Of a DNA stretch of 64,000 nucleotides, positions 36,452 through 44,319 are shown piece after piece. The notes under the pieces are model-generated. The model had not been told where the DNA came from. It was given only the letters and a program-made list of their open reading frames with translations, and searched no databases. A program made the position numbers and the translations under genes. Source of the stretch: Salinicoccus luteus DSM 17002 (GTDB taxonomy: Bacteria; Bacillota; Bacilli; Staphylococcales; Salinicoccaceae); the NCBI RefSeq assembly GCF_000712035.1, contig NZ_JONV01000010.1, positions 1 to 64,000 on the forward strand, in the 5' to 3' direction. The number at the start of each line of letters is the position of its first letter. The stretch's first letter is position 1.

Positions 36452-36513
36452 AAAAGTCCTTTCATGCAATTGTTTATTATATCAATTAAACAATGCATTT
36501 GAAAGGACTTTTT
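36452..36513. terminator. Very long hairpin terminator after ggt
   Basis: About 25-bp nearly perfect arms beginning AAAAGTCCTTTC and closing GAAAGGACTTTT around a ten-base AT loop. Reading leftward it ends in TTTTATT, so it terminates ggt before the trhO promoter region (36408-36450). Confidence 0.7.
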
Positions 36514-36545
36514 ACACCTGTCAAAAATTATTCAATTCGTTCGGA

Positions 36546-38258
36546 CTACAGACCTTCAGCACCTCCCGGGCGTGGCGAGTCGGCTGCACCGTAGAGTTTG
36601 TGTCCGTTCGTCTGGTCGATCATGATTGCCTGTACATCCCCGAGGCGCGTATCCGCAGTTTCTTTCCGGTACGACTGATCGAAGTCATAACCCAGCTTCT
36701 CCAGTGCCTCCAGCACCTCTTTTTCAAGGCCATCCTCCCACTGGGTAGCGAGATCGCGTGTCACATATATTCTCGGCTCCTTAATCGCCTCATCCAGTGA
36801 CATGTTGTAGTCTATGATGTTTATGATGGTTTGGGCGACGGAGGCAACAATCGTCTGGGCCCCCGGGGAACCGAGTGTAAAGAACGGTTGCCCTTCATGG
36901 AACAGTATCGTCGGACATTTTGAGCTTGTCGGATACTTGTGTCCATTCGGTCCGTTGACCTTGTCGGGTTCTGTTTCGAAATCGGTCAAGTCGTTGTTCA
37001 TGAGGAAGCCGTGATCCGGTACCATGATGCCGGATCCAAAAATGCGCTCTATGGAAGAGGTGCAGGCTGCAACATTGCCCCACTGATCCACGGCAGTGAA
37101 GTGCGTCGTTTCCATTCCTTCATTGTCCGCGTACCTGTCAGTTTCAATCGTGCCGTCCCTGCCCGGCTGGTACTTCCAAGGATCACCTGCTTCGTATTCT
37201 TTTGCTTCATTCTCTTCCGATATCAACTTGATGCGTTCTTTAATATAGTCCTCATTCAGCAGTCCATCCATTGGCAGTTCATGGAAATCGGCATCGCCGA
37301 TATGGGTATTCTTATCGGCCAGGGCCAGCTGGATTGTCTGGGCGAGCAGGTGATACTTTTCTGGAGAGTGCGGGTCGTATTGTGAAATACCAAGGTTTTC
37401 CAGTATTTTCAGCTGCTGGGCAACGGCAATTCCGCCACCGCTCGGCGGCGGAGGCATGGCGATGTCGAATCCCTTATAGCGGCTCCATAAGGGTTCTTCA
37501 ATTTTGACATGATAATTGATCAGATCCTGATGGGTCATGACACCGCCCTGTTCTTCTACGGCGTCCACGATGGCGTCGGCAATCTTGCCCTCATAGACGG
37601 AGTCGAACCCTTCATCCCTGATGGTCTTCAAAGTTTTGGCGAGTTCGGGCTGGGTGATGGTATCCCCTTCCCTGAGCGGTTTGCCGCCCGGCACGAATTT
37701 TTTCCGGGCTTCCTCCCCGAGGCGGTGCTCGAACAGGTCGAGTGTACGTTCCCATAGCGAATTTACACGGAAATCCGATTCGGCCAGTTCGATGGCTGGC
37801 CCAATCAATGTCTCAAGCGGCAGGGTGGCATAGTTTTCATGCAGGTGCTTGAGCCCTTTCATGATGCCGGGGACACCGACGGAACTGCCATGGGTGGACC
37901 GTTTGTCGAATGGAATGGCTTCTCCTTCTTTATCCAGGAAACAATCCGATTCAAGTTCGGCAGGCGCTCTGGAATGGGCGTTGATGACCTTCGTCTCCTC
38001 ATTCTCCCTATCGTAGCATACGATGAAGCCGCCTGCGCCGATGCCGGTATTCATGCCTTCGACGACGGACAGGGCAAGCTGCACCGCAATGAGTGCATCG
38101 AATGCGTTGCCGCCCTGATCCAGCATCTGGTTGCCGGCATGGGTGGCTTCCTTGATGGCACTTGCGACCATGCCGTATCTGCCGGTGTCCCCCTTGATCT
38201 GGTTGCCTGTATCATAATATTTTTCCTGGGCCTCAAAAATCTCTTTCAGATTTGCCAT
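36546..38258 (-). CDS. ggt: Gamma-glutamyltransferase, apparently cytosolic
   Basis: N-terminal nucleophile hydrolase of 570 residues that cleaves or transfers gamma-glutamyl groups. The self-processing threonine is at the start of the TTHFTAVDQWGNV stretch, roughly two-thirds along, giving the usual large and small subunits; the oxyanion GSPGAQTI motif follows. Unlike secreted GGT of Bacillus subtilis or E. coli, no signal peptide precedes the conserved GMVASAIKEATHAG. The start is ATG 38258 with AGGAGAG ahead; upstream in-frame codons do not add a convincing signal peptide. It might recycle intracellular gamma-glutamyl compounds. Confidence 0.85.
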   Translation of the reverse strand: MANLKEIFEAQEKYYDTGNQIKGDTGRYGMVASAIKEATHAGNQMLDQGGNAFDALIAVQLALSVVEGMNTGIGAGGFIVCYDRENEETKVINAHSRAPAELESDCFLDKEGEAIPFDKRSTHGSSVGVPGIMKGLKHLHENYATLPLETLIGPAIELAESDFRVNSLWERTLDLFEHRLGEEARKKFVPGGKPLREGDTITQPELAKTLKTIRDEGFDSVYEGKIADAIVDAVEEQGGVMTHQDLINYHVKIEEPLWSRYKGFDIAMPPPPSGGGIAVAQQLKILENLGISQYDPHSPEKYHLLAQTIQLALADKNTHIGDADFHELPMDGLLNEDYIKERIKLISEENEAKEYEAGDPWKYQPGRDGTIETDRYADNEGMETTHFTAVDQWGNVAACTSSIERIFGSGIMVPDHGFLMNNDLTDFETEPDKVNGPNGHKYPTSSKCPTILFHEGQPFFTLGSPGAQTIVASVAQTIINIIDYNMSLDEAIKEPRIYVTRDLATQWEDGLEKEVLEALEKLGYDFDQSYRKETADTRLGDVQAIMIDQTNGHKLYGAADSPRPGGAEGL

Positions 38259-38440
38259 TTTAAATCTCTCCTGTCCTTCTTTTGTAAATCGAGTTATAGT
38301 TTCATAACCTAAAAAGTGCGGGGATAAACACAATTTTCAGCCTGAAGGATGAGGAATAAAAGGTTCGAAGAGTGGAAATTCACCATGAAAATTGGTAAAA
38401 TCATATAATTGGATATCGAATGATGAGAGGTAGATGATGA

Positions 38441-39097
38441 ATGGACAGAAACAAAGCACTCGTTGTTTTCTCCGGCGGACAGGATAGTACGACATGCATG
38501 TTCCATGCTATGGCAAACTATGATGCAGTGGAACTGGTGACATTTGATTACGGACAGCGCCACAGTAAAGAGATTGAAGTGGCAAAGAGCATTGCAGAGG
38601 AGCAGGGGCTCAAGCATCATGTGCTTGATATGTCTCTGCTTGGCCAGCTGAGCCCGAATGCGCTGACCGAGCATGGGATGGATATTGCCCAGTCAGAGGA
38701 TGAGGCCGTGCCGAATACATTTGTGCCTGCCAGAAACATGCTCTTCCTCTCCTTCGCCACCGCCCTCGGCTACCAGACAGGTGCCGGGACGATCATTACA
38801 GGTGTATGCGAGACGGACTTCAGCGGCTATCCGGACTGTCGTGATATTTTCATCAAATCGATGAATGTCACTGCGAACCTTGCGATGGACCGGAATTTCG
38901 TCATCGAAACACCTCTAATGTGGCTGGATAAGAAACAGACATGGGCACTGGCCGATGAATACGGCCAGCTCGATTATATAAGAAATAGAACATTGACGTG
39001 CTATGAGGGCGTCATTGGAGACGGGTGTGGAGAATGCCCGGCATGCAACCTGAGAAACGCAGGACTGCATGCATATCTGAACGAAAAGGAGTTGTAA
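38441..39097 (+). CDS. queC: 7-cyano-7-deazaguanine synthase QueC
   Basis: ATP-dependent ligase of 218 residues converting CDG (7-carboxy-7-deazaguanine) with ammonia to preQ0. The PP-loop SGGQDS is at 11-16, [10 protein letters not shown] follows, and the C-terminal zinc-binding cysteines appear in [16 protein letters not shown]. It opens the queC-queD-queE operon; the frames touch (TAATG). A TATAAT box at 38404-38409 implies a leader of only about 25 bases, so no riboswitch precedes it. Confidence 0.95.
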   Translation: MDRNKALVVFSGGQDSTTCMFHAMANYDAVELVTFDYGQRHSKEIEVAKSIAEEQGLKHHVLDMSLLGQLSPNALTEHGMDIAQSEDEAVPNTFVPARNMLFLSFATALGYQTGAGTIITGVCETDFSGYPDCRDIFIKSMNVTANLAMDRNFVIETPLMWLDKKQTWALADEYGQLDYIRNRTLTCYEGVIGDGCGECPACNLRNAGLHAYLNEKEL

Positions 39098-39099
39098 TG

Positions 39100-39513
39100 A
39101 TGAGCTATAAGACACCCGAGCATGATTATAAATATGAACTCAACAAGGATCTGAACTTTTCAGCGGCACACTTTATTCCTGATGACCGTGCGGGAAAATG
39201 CAGCAAAGTCCACGGCCATACCTACTTCGTCAATATCACGATTGCCGGTGACGACCTCGATGACCTTGGATTCCTGGTCAACTTTTCATCGCTCAAATCC
39301 CTGATCAGCGATGCATTCGACCATACACTGCTCAACGAACACGAACGGTTCCAGGAGCGGCCGCCGACATCCGAGACGTTGGCGGAGACCATATATGAGA
39401 TGGTGGCGGAATTTGTCGGCGGCCTGGAGAACCGGCCGGTATGCCTGCAGGTGTATCTCCAGGAGACACCGACAAGCTATGTCATCTATCGTCCCAAGGA
39501 GAGTCGGAAATAA
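39100..39513 (+). CDS. queD: 6-carboxy-5,6,7,8-tetrahydropterin synthase QueD
   Basis: Converts dihydroneopterin triphosphate (from GTP) to CPH4, second step of queuosine synthesis. The zinc histidines are in FSAAHFIP and KVHGHTYFV, with the catalytic cysteine in GKCSKVHGH. Length 137 is standard. AAAAGGAG lies ahead; ATG 39100 gives eight-base spacing, ATG 39097 (overlapping the queC stop) five; either could serve. It ends overlapping queE. Confidence 0.93.
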   Translation: MSYKTPEHDYKYELNKDLNFSAAHFIPDDRAGKCSKVHGHTYFVNITIAGDDLDDLGFLVNFSSLKSLISDAFDHTLLNEHERFQERPPTSETLAETIYEMVAEFVGGLENRPVCLQVYLQETPTSYVIYRPKESRK

Positions 39514-40229
39514 TGAAAGTGCCAGTACTTGAAATTTTCGGTCCCACATTCCAGGGGGAAGGCGCAGTCATCGGACAGAAGACCATGTTCGTCAGGACGG
39601 CGGGATGCGACTACAGCTGCAGCTGGTGTGATTCAGCATTCACCTGGGACGGCAGTCAGAAGGACAAGATCCGCATGATGACCGCCGACGACATATTGGC
39701 CACGCTGGATGACCTTGCACCGGGCAACTACAATCATGTAACGATATCCGGAGGGAACCCGGCACTGCTCAAGAATATGCAGGAGTTTGTGGAGAAGGCC
39801 AAGTCGCGTGGCATCGCGTTGGCCGTGGAAACGCAGGGAACGGTATTCCAGGGGTGGCTCGCAGAAGTCGACGATGTGACCATCAGTCCGAAACCGCCGA
39901 GTTCAGGCATGAATACCGATTTCGAAAAACTCGAAAAGGTGATGGCGGGTCTGGATGAAGGCCCCGCCCACTACAACCTCAAGGTTGTCGTCTTCGACGA
40001 TAAGGATTTTGAATATGCAGCGGATGTCCACCGGAGATATCCGGATGTGGATTTCTATCTCCAGGTGGGCAACCCATACTTGGGTGATAATGTCGAAGGC
40101 CATACCTTCAAACTGCTTGAACGCTACGAGCATCTCGTCGATATGACCATGGCCGATCCACGCATGAATGATACGAAAGTGCTGCCGCAGCTGCATACGC
40201 TGCTGTGGAGCAACAAACAGGGCGTCTAA
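39513..40229 (+). CDS. queE: 7-carboxy-7-deazaguanine synthase QueE
   Basis: Radical SAM enzyme of 238 residues that contracts CPH4 to CDG. The cluster motif CDYSCSWCDSAF gives the three cysteines; the GPTFQGEG N-terminus and TISGGNPAL loop are diagnostic for QueE. ATG 39513 overlaps the queD stop codon; the ribosome site AAGGAG is 39498-39503. Final gene of the que operon; the DsbA-like gene begins 83 bases later with its own ribosome site. Confidence 0.94.
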   Translation: MKVPVLEIFGPTFQGEGAVIGQKTMFVRTAGCDYSCSWCDSAFTWDGSQKDKIRMMTADDILATLDDLAPGNYNHVTISGGNPALLKNMQEFVEKAKSRGIALAVETQGTVFQGWLAEVDDVTISPKPPSSGMNTDFEKLEKVMAGLDEGPAHYNLKVVVFDDKDFEYAADVHRRYPDVDFYLQVGNPYLGDNVEGHTFKLLERYEHLVDMTMADPRMNDTKVLPQLHTLLWSNKQGV

Positions 40230-40312
40230 AGGCTGCAGGCATTTGACAGGAAGAGGATGCCCTTGAATTGTTATAATGTGCACAGGATATATTCATTGAA
40301 GGAGGCAGGGTT

Positions 40313-41008
40313 ATGGAAATTGAAATCTGGTCGGACATCGGCTGTCCATTCTGTTATATAGGCAAGCGCAACTTTGAAGCGGGACTTGAACGGTTCGAGT
40401 CAAAAGATGAAGTAAATGTCGTCCATAAGAGTTTCCGCCTTGATCCGGCGGCATCCACAGAACCGGATCAGAGCATGGCTGAACTGCTGGCCAAAAAGTA
40501 CGGAAAGAGCCTGGAAGAAGCAAGACAGATGAACCGGCAGGTCAGCCGGGCGGCAGAGGCTGCCGGACTCGAATTCAATATGGATGCGGTCGTACCTTCC
40601 AACACCATGGACGCCCACCGCCTGATCAAGATGGCGGAAGCGGAAGGGAAGGACGGCGAAGCACTGGATCATCTCTACCATGCATATTTCACAGAGGGCA
40701 GAAATGTCGCCCGGGCAGAGGTGATTCTGGAGATTGCACAGACCATCGGGATGGACACGACGGCAGTGGAGGAGATGCTCGGTTCGAATGACTACAAGGA
40801 AACGGTCATCTCGGAACAGAATGAAGCCACTCGGCTGGGCGCCCAAGGCGTGCCGTTCTTTGTCATCAACCGCAAATATGGTGTATCCGGTGCACAACCT
40901 CCGGAAGCCTTCCTCGAAGCGATCGAAAAGGCCCACGAGGAGGAGAAGCCGCTTGTCGACCTGGGTGGAGATGATGGTGCATCCTGTGGCAGAGACGGCT
41001 GTGAGTAG
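40313..41008 (+). CDS. DsbA family FrnE-like oxidoreductase
   Basis: Thioredoxin-fold protein of 231 residues with a redox CPFC motif (residues 11-14) and a helical insertion typical of FrnE/2-hydroxychromene-2-carboxylate isomerase-like DsbA members (cis-Pro in GVPFFVIN). No signal peptide, so it should work in the cytosol, as Bacillus YwbO/Staphylococcus relatives do. The C-terminus has two further cysteines (ASCGRDGCE). It lies between queE and the preQ1 riboswitch; the riboswitch starts 14 bases after its stop, so queF may be read from this transcript. Confidence 0.85.
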   Translation: MEIEIWSDIGCPFCYIGKRNFEAGLERFESKDEVNVVHKSFRLDPAASTEPDQSMAELLAKKYGKSLEEARQMNRQVSRAAEAAGLEFNMDAVVPSNTMDAHRLIKMAEAEGKDGEALDHLYHAYFTEGRNVARAEVILEIAQTIGMDTTAVEEMLGSNDYKETVISEQNEATRLGAQGVPFFVINRKYGVSGAQPPEAFLEAIEKAHEEEKPLVDLGGDDGASCGRDGCE

Positions 41009-41021
41009 TAAAAATTCAATA

Positions 41022-41057
41022 TAGAGGTCCCTTAGCTACCCTCTATAAAAAACTAGG
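41022..41057 (+). promoter_or_regulatory. preQ1-I riboswitch ahead of queF
   Basis: Class I preQ1 aptamer: P1 TAGAGG (41022-41027) pairs with CCTCTA (40-45 of the same hundred), the loop carries CTTAGCTAC, and the A-rich tail ATAAAAAACTAGG follows; CTTAG (41031-41035) pairs with CTAGG (41053-41057) to form the pseudoknot. It closely resembles the Bacillus subtilis queC leader. PreQ1 binding should lower queF expression. Confidence 0.92.
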
Positions 41058-41064
41058 ACACATG

Positions 41065-41099
41065 AAGGGCCATGTGGCCGGAGAAGCCTCATGGCCCTT
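41065..41099 (+). other. GC hairpin after the riboswitch (expression platform?)
   Basis: Perfect ten-base arms AAGGGCCATG and CATGGCCCTT. There is no T tract after it (GATGTATG), and the queF ribosome site AAGGAG is 11 bases beyond, so it is neither a classical terminator nor a direct anti-Shine-Dalgarno. Confidence 0.55.
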
Positions 41100-41123
41100 G
41101 ATGTATGAAAAGGAGCAGGAATG

Positions 41124-41612
41124 ATGAGTGAAGAAAATACACAGGATTTGAGTCTTCTGGGCAACCAGAACGTAAAGTATGATTTTGACTACAATCCGGA
41201 TGTCCTCGAGACATTCGACAATAAGTATCCGGGACGGGACTATTTCGTCAAATTCAATTGTCCGGAGTTTACGACGCTATGTCCGATAACCGGTCAGCCT
41301 GATTTTGCAACACTGTATATCAGCTATATCCCGGATGTCAAAATGGTGGAAAGCAAAGCGCTGAAACTTTATCTTTTCAGCTATAGGAACCACGGGGGAT
41401 TCCATGAGAGCAGCGTTAATATGATCATGGACGACCTGGTGAAGCTTATGGATCCGAAGTACATCGAAATATGGGGCAAGTTTACGCCACGTGGCGGCAT
41501 CTCCATCGACCCCTACTGCAACTATGGCCGCCCTGGGACGAAGTATGAAGAAATGGCGGACTACCGCATGATGAACCATGATATGTATCCTGAAAAAGTG
41601 GATAACAGATAA
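41124..41612 (+). CDS. queF: NADPH-dependent preQ0 reductase QueF
   Basis: Reduces the nitrile preQ0 to preQ1 for tRNA queuosine. Short (type I, YkvM-like) QueF of 162 residues: nucleophilic Cys53 in [11 protein letters not shown], the QueF motif [17 protein letters not shown] with substrate-binding Glu, and a conserved His near FHESSVN. ATG 41124 fits AAGGAG best (eight bases); ATG 41121 is possible. It sits under its own preQ1-I riboswitch, apart from queCDE. Confidence 0.94.
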   Translation: MSEENTQDLSLLGNQNVKYDFDYNPDVLETFDNKYPGRDYFVKFNCPEFTTLCPITGQPDFATLYISYIPDVKMVESKALKLYLFSYRNHGGFHESSVNMIMDDLVKLMDPKYIEIWGKFTPRGGISIDPYCNYGRPGTKYEEMADYRMMNHDMYPEKVDNR

Positions 41613-41626
41613 TTGATGGCAAAAAT

Positions 41627-41654
41627 AAAGGAGCCCGGAAGGGCTCCTTTTCTA
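41627..41654. terminator. Bidirectional terminator
   Basis: AAAGGAGCCC-GGAA-GGGCTCCTTT perfect hairpin between convergent queF and the next minus-strand gene. Confidence 0.9.
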
Positions 41655-41936
41655 TTCTGAAGCGGTACGGCCGGACCGATTGTAGGTGACAATCTTGTAC
41701 AGATGATGGCCGGCACCATACAGGACCAGCAGTGGTGTAATGATCAGCAGCAGGAAGAAGAACAGGCCACCGAACTCACGCAAACCGAAAGTGGCAAAGA
41801 ATTCCTGTGTAGCGACATCGGAGAGCGGCGGGTAGAATATATATACATAGATGAACCCGATTACTGCAAGTGTAAACACATAGAAGATCATGTTGGTAAT
41901 GTGGTAGGGCAGTGTATATTTGTCGAATTTGAACAT
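41652..41936 (-). CDS. Small two-helix membrane protein, unknown
   Basis: Integral membrane protein of 94 residues: basic/aromatic start MFKFDKYTL, one hydrophobic segment about 14-36 (ITNMIFYVFTLAVIGFIYVY), a short extracellular loop, and a second segment about 57-77 (GGLFFFLLLIITPLLVLYG), ending in a basic tail. ATG 41936 follows AAGGGG by about twelve bases; ATG 41963 in frame is an alternative with a weaker site. I do not recognise the family. Confidence 0.6.
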   Translation of the reverse strand: MFKFDKYTLPYHITNMIFYVFTLAVIGFIYVYIFYPPLSDVATQEFFATFGLREFGGLFFFLLLIITPLLVLYGAGHHLYKIVTYNRSGRTASE

Positions 41937-42041
41937 AATTATAAAATTCCCCTTCGTATTCATTTCATCCACATTATACACTATAATATGGATATGAGAA
42001 AATAGAAAATGGTGAATTATAGAAAAACTAGGAGGTTCTTT

Positions 42042-42557
42042 ATGGGTATCAGAAAAGCAGTGCATGAAGATCTGGAAAGAGTCATGGAGATAAAGGAAAA
42101 GGTGGTCCCGCTGATGGTTGGTGCGGGAAATACACAATGGAGTGAGGCCTATCCCAATCAGAACCGCTTCAGCAGGGATGTGGAAGCGGGGTCATTATAT
42201 GTATATGAAGAGGACGGCGCCCTGGATGGTTTCGTCGTCGTGGATGACGACCATCCTGAGCAGTATGACAGAATAGACTGGGAAGTGCCGCGGACGGAAA
42301 GCAAGGCGATGCACCGTATGGCAGTGGACCCTTCAAGGCAGGGGCGGGGCATTGCCCGCAAAATGATGGCGGCAGTCGAAGCGCAGCTTGAAGCGGAAGG
42401 CATCAGAGCCATCCATACGGATACTTCCCTTGAAAACGAAAGGATGCAGAAGCAGTTCGAAAAGAACGGATATACTTTCAAAGGGAAACTGCATCTGGAT
42501 GATAATGACGACGACTGGTATGTCGCCTATGAAAAAGTTTTTGGGAACAGGTATTGA
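42042..42557 (+). CDS. GNAT family N-acetyltransferase
   Basis: Acetyl-CoA-dependent acetyltransferase of 171 residues. The acetyl-CoA motif A is MHRMAVDPSRQGRGIARKMM (about residues 87-106); motif B follows at HTDTSLENERMQKQFEKNGY. ATG 42042 has AGGAGG seven bases ahead, in contrast to codons at 42009. Substrate unknown. The gene is single and its stop abuts a 12-bp palindrome. Confidence 0.82.
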   Translation: MGIRKAVHEDLERVMEIKEKVVPLMVGAGNTQWSEAYPNQNRFSRDVEAGSLYVYEEDGALDGFVVVDDDHPEQYDRIDWEVPRTESKAMHRMAVDPSRQGRGIARKMMAAVEAQLEAEGIRAIHTDTSLENERMQKQFEKNGYTFKGKLHLDDNDDDWYVAYEKVFGNRY

Positions 42558-42567
42558 ATGCGCATTC
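42556..42567. promoter_or_regulatory. Perfect palindrome, cre-like, ahead of the symporter
   Basis: GAATGCGCATTC is fully self-complementary; with its flanks it fits the cre consensus with two mismatches. It lies 76 bases ahead of the dicarboxylate symporter start and may be its operator (inference). Confidence 0.35.
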
Positions 42568-42642
42568 ACAATTTGGTTTTTTTCCCGGGGTGTATAGTGT
42601 AAGATGAAGAGTGGAATTAATGAAAATAGGAGGAATTTTTAA

Positions 42643-43827
42643 GTGAAACTACTACTCAAGCTGATTGCCGGTATCGTTGTCGGTATCGGAATCGGTGCAC
42701 TGTATTATGGTGTGGATGCATCAGGGGGAATGGAGTCGGTGCTGGCGTTTTTGGTCAGGCTGCTGCTTACTTTGGAATCTATTCTGGGAAGCTTCATATT
42801 CTTCATGATTCCATTGATCATCCTTTTCTTCATCGCCAACGGAATTTCAAGGATTGGAGCAGGGTCCGGCAAGGTGGTCGGGGCAACATTGGGTACAGCA
42901 TACATATCAACACTCGGTGCCGGCATCCTGGCGTATCTGGTGGCAATGATGGTCATGCCGCGCATCACTGATGGGGGGAGTGTTCCTGAGGAAGGTGCAG
43001 GGCTCGAACCGTTCTTCGAATTTGAAATCGCACCGCTCATGGACATCCTCACAGCGCTTGTTCTGGCATTTGCTTTCGGGATTGTCATTACACTTACGAA
43101 GTCGGAACTCATGCAGAGATGGTTCGAAGAAGGGAAGAACATCGTTGAGTTCCTGATCGAAAAGGTCGTCATTCCAATCCTTCCTTTCTACATCGCAGGT
43201 GTATTCGCAGGAATGGCATCACAGGGGACGGTATTTGACACGCTTGCTGTATTCGGTGTTGTGCTTCTTGTGGCGATACTGCTCCACTGGGTTTGGATTA
43301 CCATACAGTATACGATAGCCGGTGCATTAATCGGGAAGAATCCATTAAAGATGGTGAAGACGATGATGCCCGCCTACTTTACAGCATTGGGTACGATGAG
43401 CAGTGCTGCAACGATACCTGTCACACTGAGACAGACGAAGGAGAACGGTATCCGCAACAGGATTGCAGACTTCGTCATTCCATTGTGTGCAAATATCCAC
43501 CTTTCGGGAAGTACAATCACAATCGTCAGCTGTTCCATTGCAGTCATGTCGGTACTGCCGGACTATGAACTCCCAGGCTTCTTCACGATGCTTGGAACAA
43601 TCATGCTGCTTGGGGTTGTAATGATTGCGGCACCGGGCGTACCCGGAGGGGCCATCATGGCAGCAAGCGGTGTACTTATGACGAATCTTGGCTTCACTGA
43701 AGCGGCCGTTGCATTCATGATTGCCCTGTACATGGCTCAGGACAGCTTCGGTACTGCGGCAAACATCACAGGAGATGGTGCAGTCAGCGGCATCATCGAT
43801 GCGTACGAACAGAAATTGAATAGATGA
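42643..43827 (+). CDS. Dicarboxylate/amino acid:cation symporter (DAACS family)
   Basis: Membrane symporter of 394 residues with eight helices and two re-entrant loops. Features: the serine-rich AYFTALGTMSSAATIPVT hairpin (about residue 245), the PLCANIHLSGSTITIVSC helix 7 region and the final MAQDSFGTAANITGDG loop that holds Na+ and substrate. It is shorter than GltP/DctA but within range; closer to SstT/YhcL-type. GTG 42643 is the start, AGGAGG being nine bases ahead. Substrate may be glutamate, aspartate, serine/threonine or succinate. Confidence 0.85.
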   Translation: MKLLLKLIAGIVVGIGIGALYYGVDASGGMESVLAFLVRLLLTLESILGSFIFFMIPLIILFFIANGISRIGAGSGKVVGATLGTAYISTLGAGILAYLVAMMVMPRITDGGSVPEEGAGLEPFFEFEIAPLMDILTALVLAFAFGIVITLTKSELMQRWFEEGKNIVEFLIEKVVIPILPFYIAGVFAGMASQGTVFDTLAVFGVVLLVAILLHWVWITIQYTIAGALIGKNPLKMVKTMMPAYFTALGTMSSAATIPVTLRQTKENGIRNRIADFVIPLCANIHLSGSTITIVSCSIAVMSVLPDYELPGFFTMLGTIMLLGVVMIAAPGVPGGAIMAASGVLMTNLGFTEAAVAFMIALYMAQDSFGTAANITGDGAVSGIIDAYEQKLNR

Positions 43828-43831
43828 CGTG

Positions 43832-43860
43832 AAAAAGACCGCTATTTGCGGTCTTTTGTT
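43832..43860. terminator. Bidirectional terminator
   Basis: AAAAGACCGC/GCGGTCTTTT hairpin; it overlaps the last codons of the K+ channel gene on the other strand. Confidence 0.85.
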
Positions 43861-44249
43861 ATTTCCTTAATGAAGATGACGGTGGGGAGAACGATGCCCA
43901 GAAATCCTTCAAATATGGATATGAAACGTATGGGGCCCACGGGCACCAGGTCTCCATACCCTATTGACAGGAGTGTAACCCCACTGTAGTAGAGGATCTG
44001 CATGAATGTATAGTCAGTGATCAGTTCCCCCGTGTGTCCCACTTTAAGAATGGGGGTATAGACAGAAGAAATGTAATATATTACAGCAAATATGAGCATG
44101 GTGGAGAGCAGTACAGTGAGTATGTACAGATAGAGCGGCCACTGGAGAGAAAACTTATGGGTATCCTTCATATCGCCCTTCTTCTTGACGAATGCGCCCA
44201 GCTGAAACAATATAAGAACAACAAGAATGCCTAGAAAAGCTTGAGTCAT
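43842..44249 (-). CDS. Two-helix potassium channel family protein
   Basis: Small membrane protein of 135 residues. After an N-terminal hydrophobic segment, two helices flank a pore loop with selectivity filter TLLSIGYGDLVP (filter about residues 95-99), the Ion_trans_2/KcsA-like arrangement. No cytosolic RCK/TrkA domain or voltage sensor is present, so gating is unclear. The filter reads SIGYGD where TVGYGD is commoner, still consistent with K+. ATG 44249; GGGGGAATTC lies ahead. Could relate to c-di-AMP-controlled potassium balance, by inference only. Confidence 0.8.
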   Translation of the reverse strand: MTQAFLGILVVLILFQLGAFVKKKGDMKDTHKFSLQWPLYLYILTVLLSTMLIFAVIYYISSVYTPILKVGHTGELITDYTFMQILYYSGVTLLSIGYGDLVPVGPIRFISIFEGFLGIVLPTVIFIKEITKDRK

Positions 44250-44319
44250 CGAATTCCCCCAAAATCAAAAAGTTGTTTATAATGGTATGTAAGATAAATA
44301 AGAAAAAAGGACATGAGTC

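Noticed and set aside
38259-38440. A preQ1 riboswitch ahead of queC
   Set aside because: The likely -10 at 38404-38409 leaves a leader of about 25 bases, and no aptamer consensus is present.
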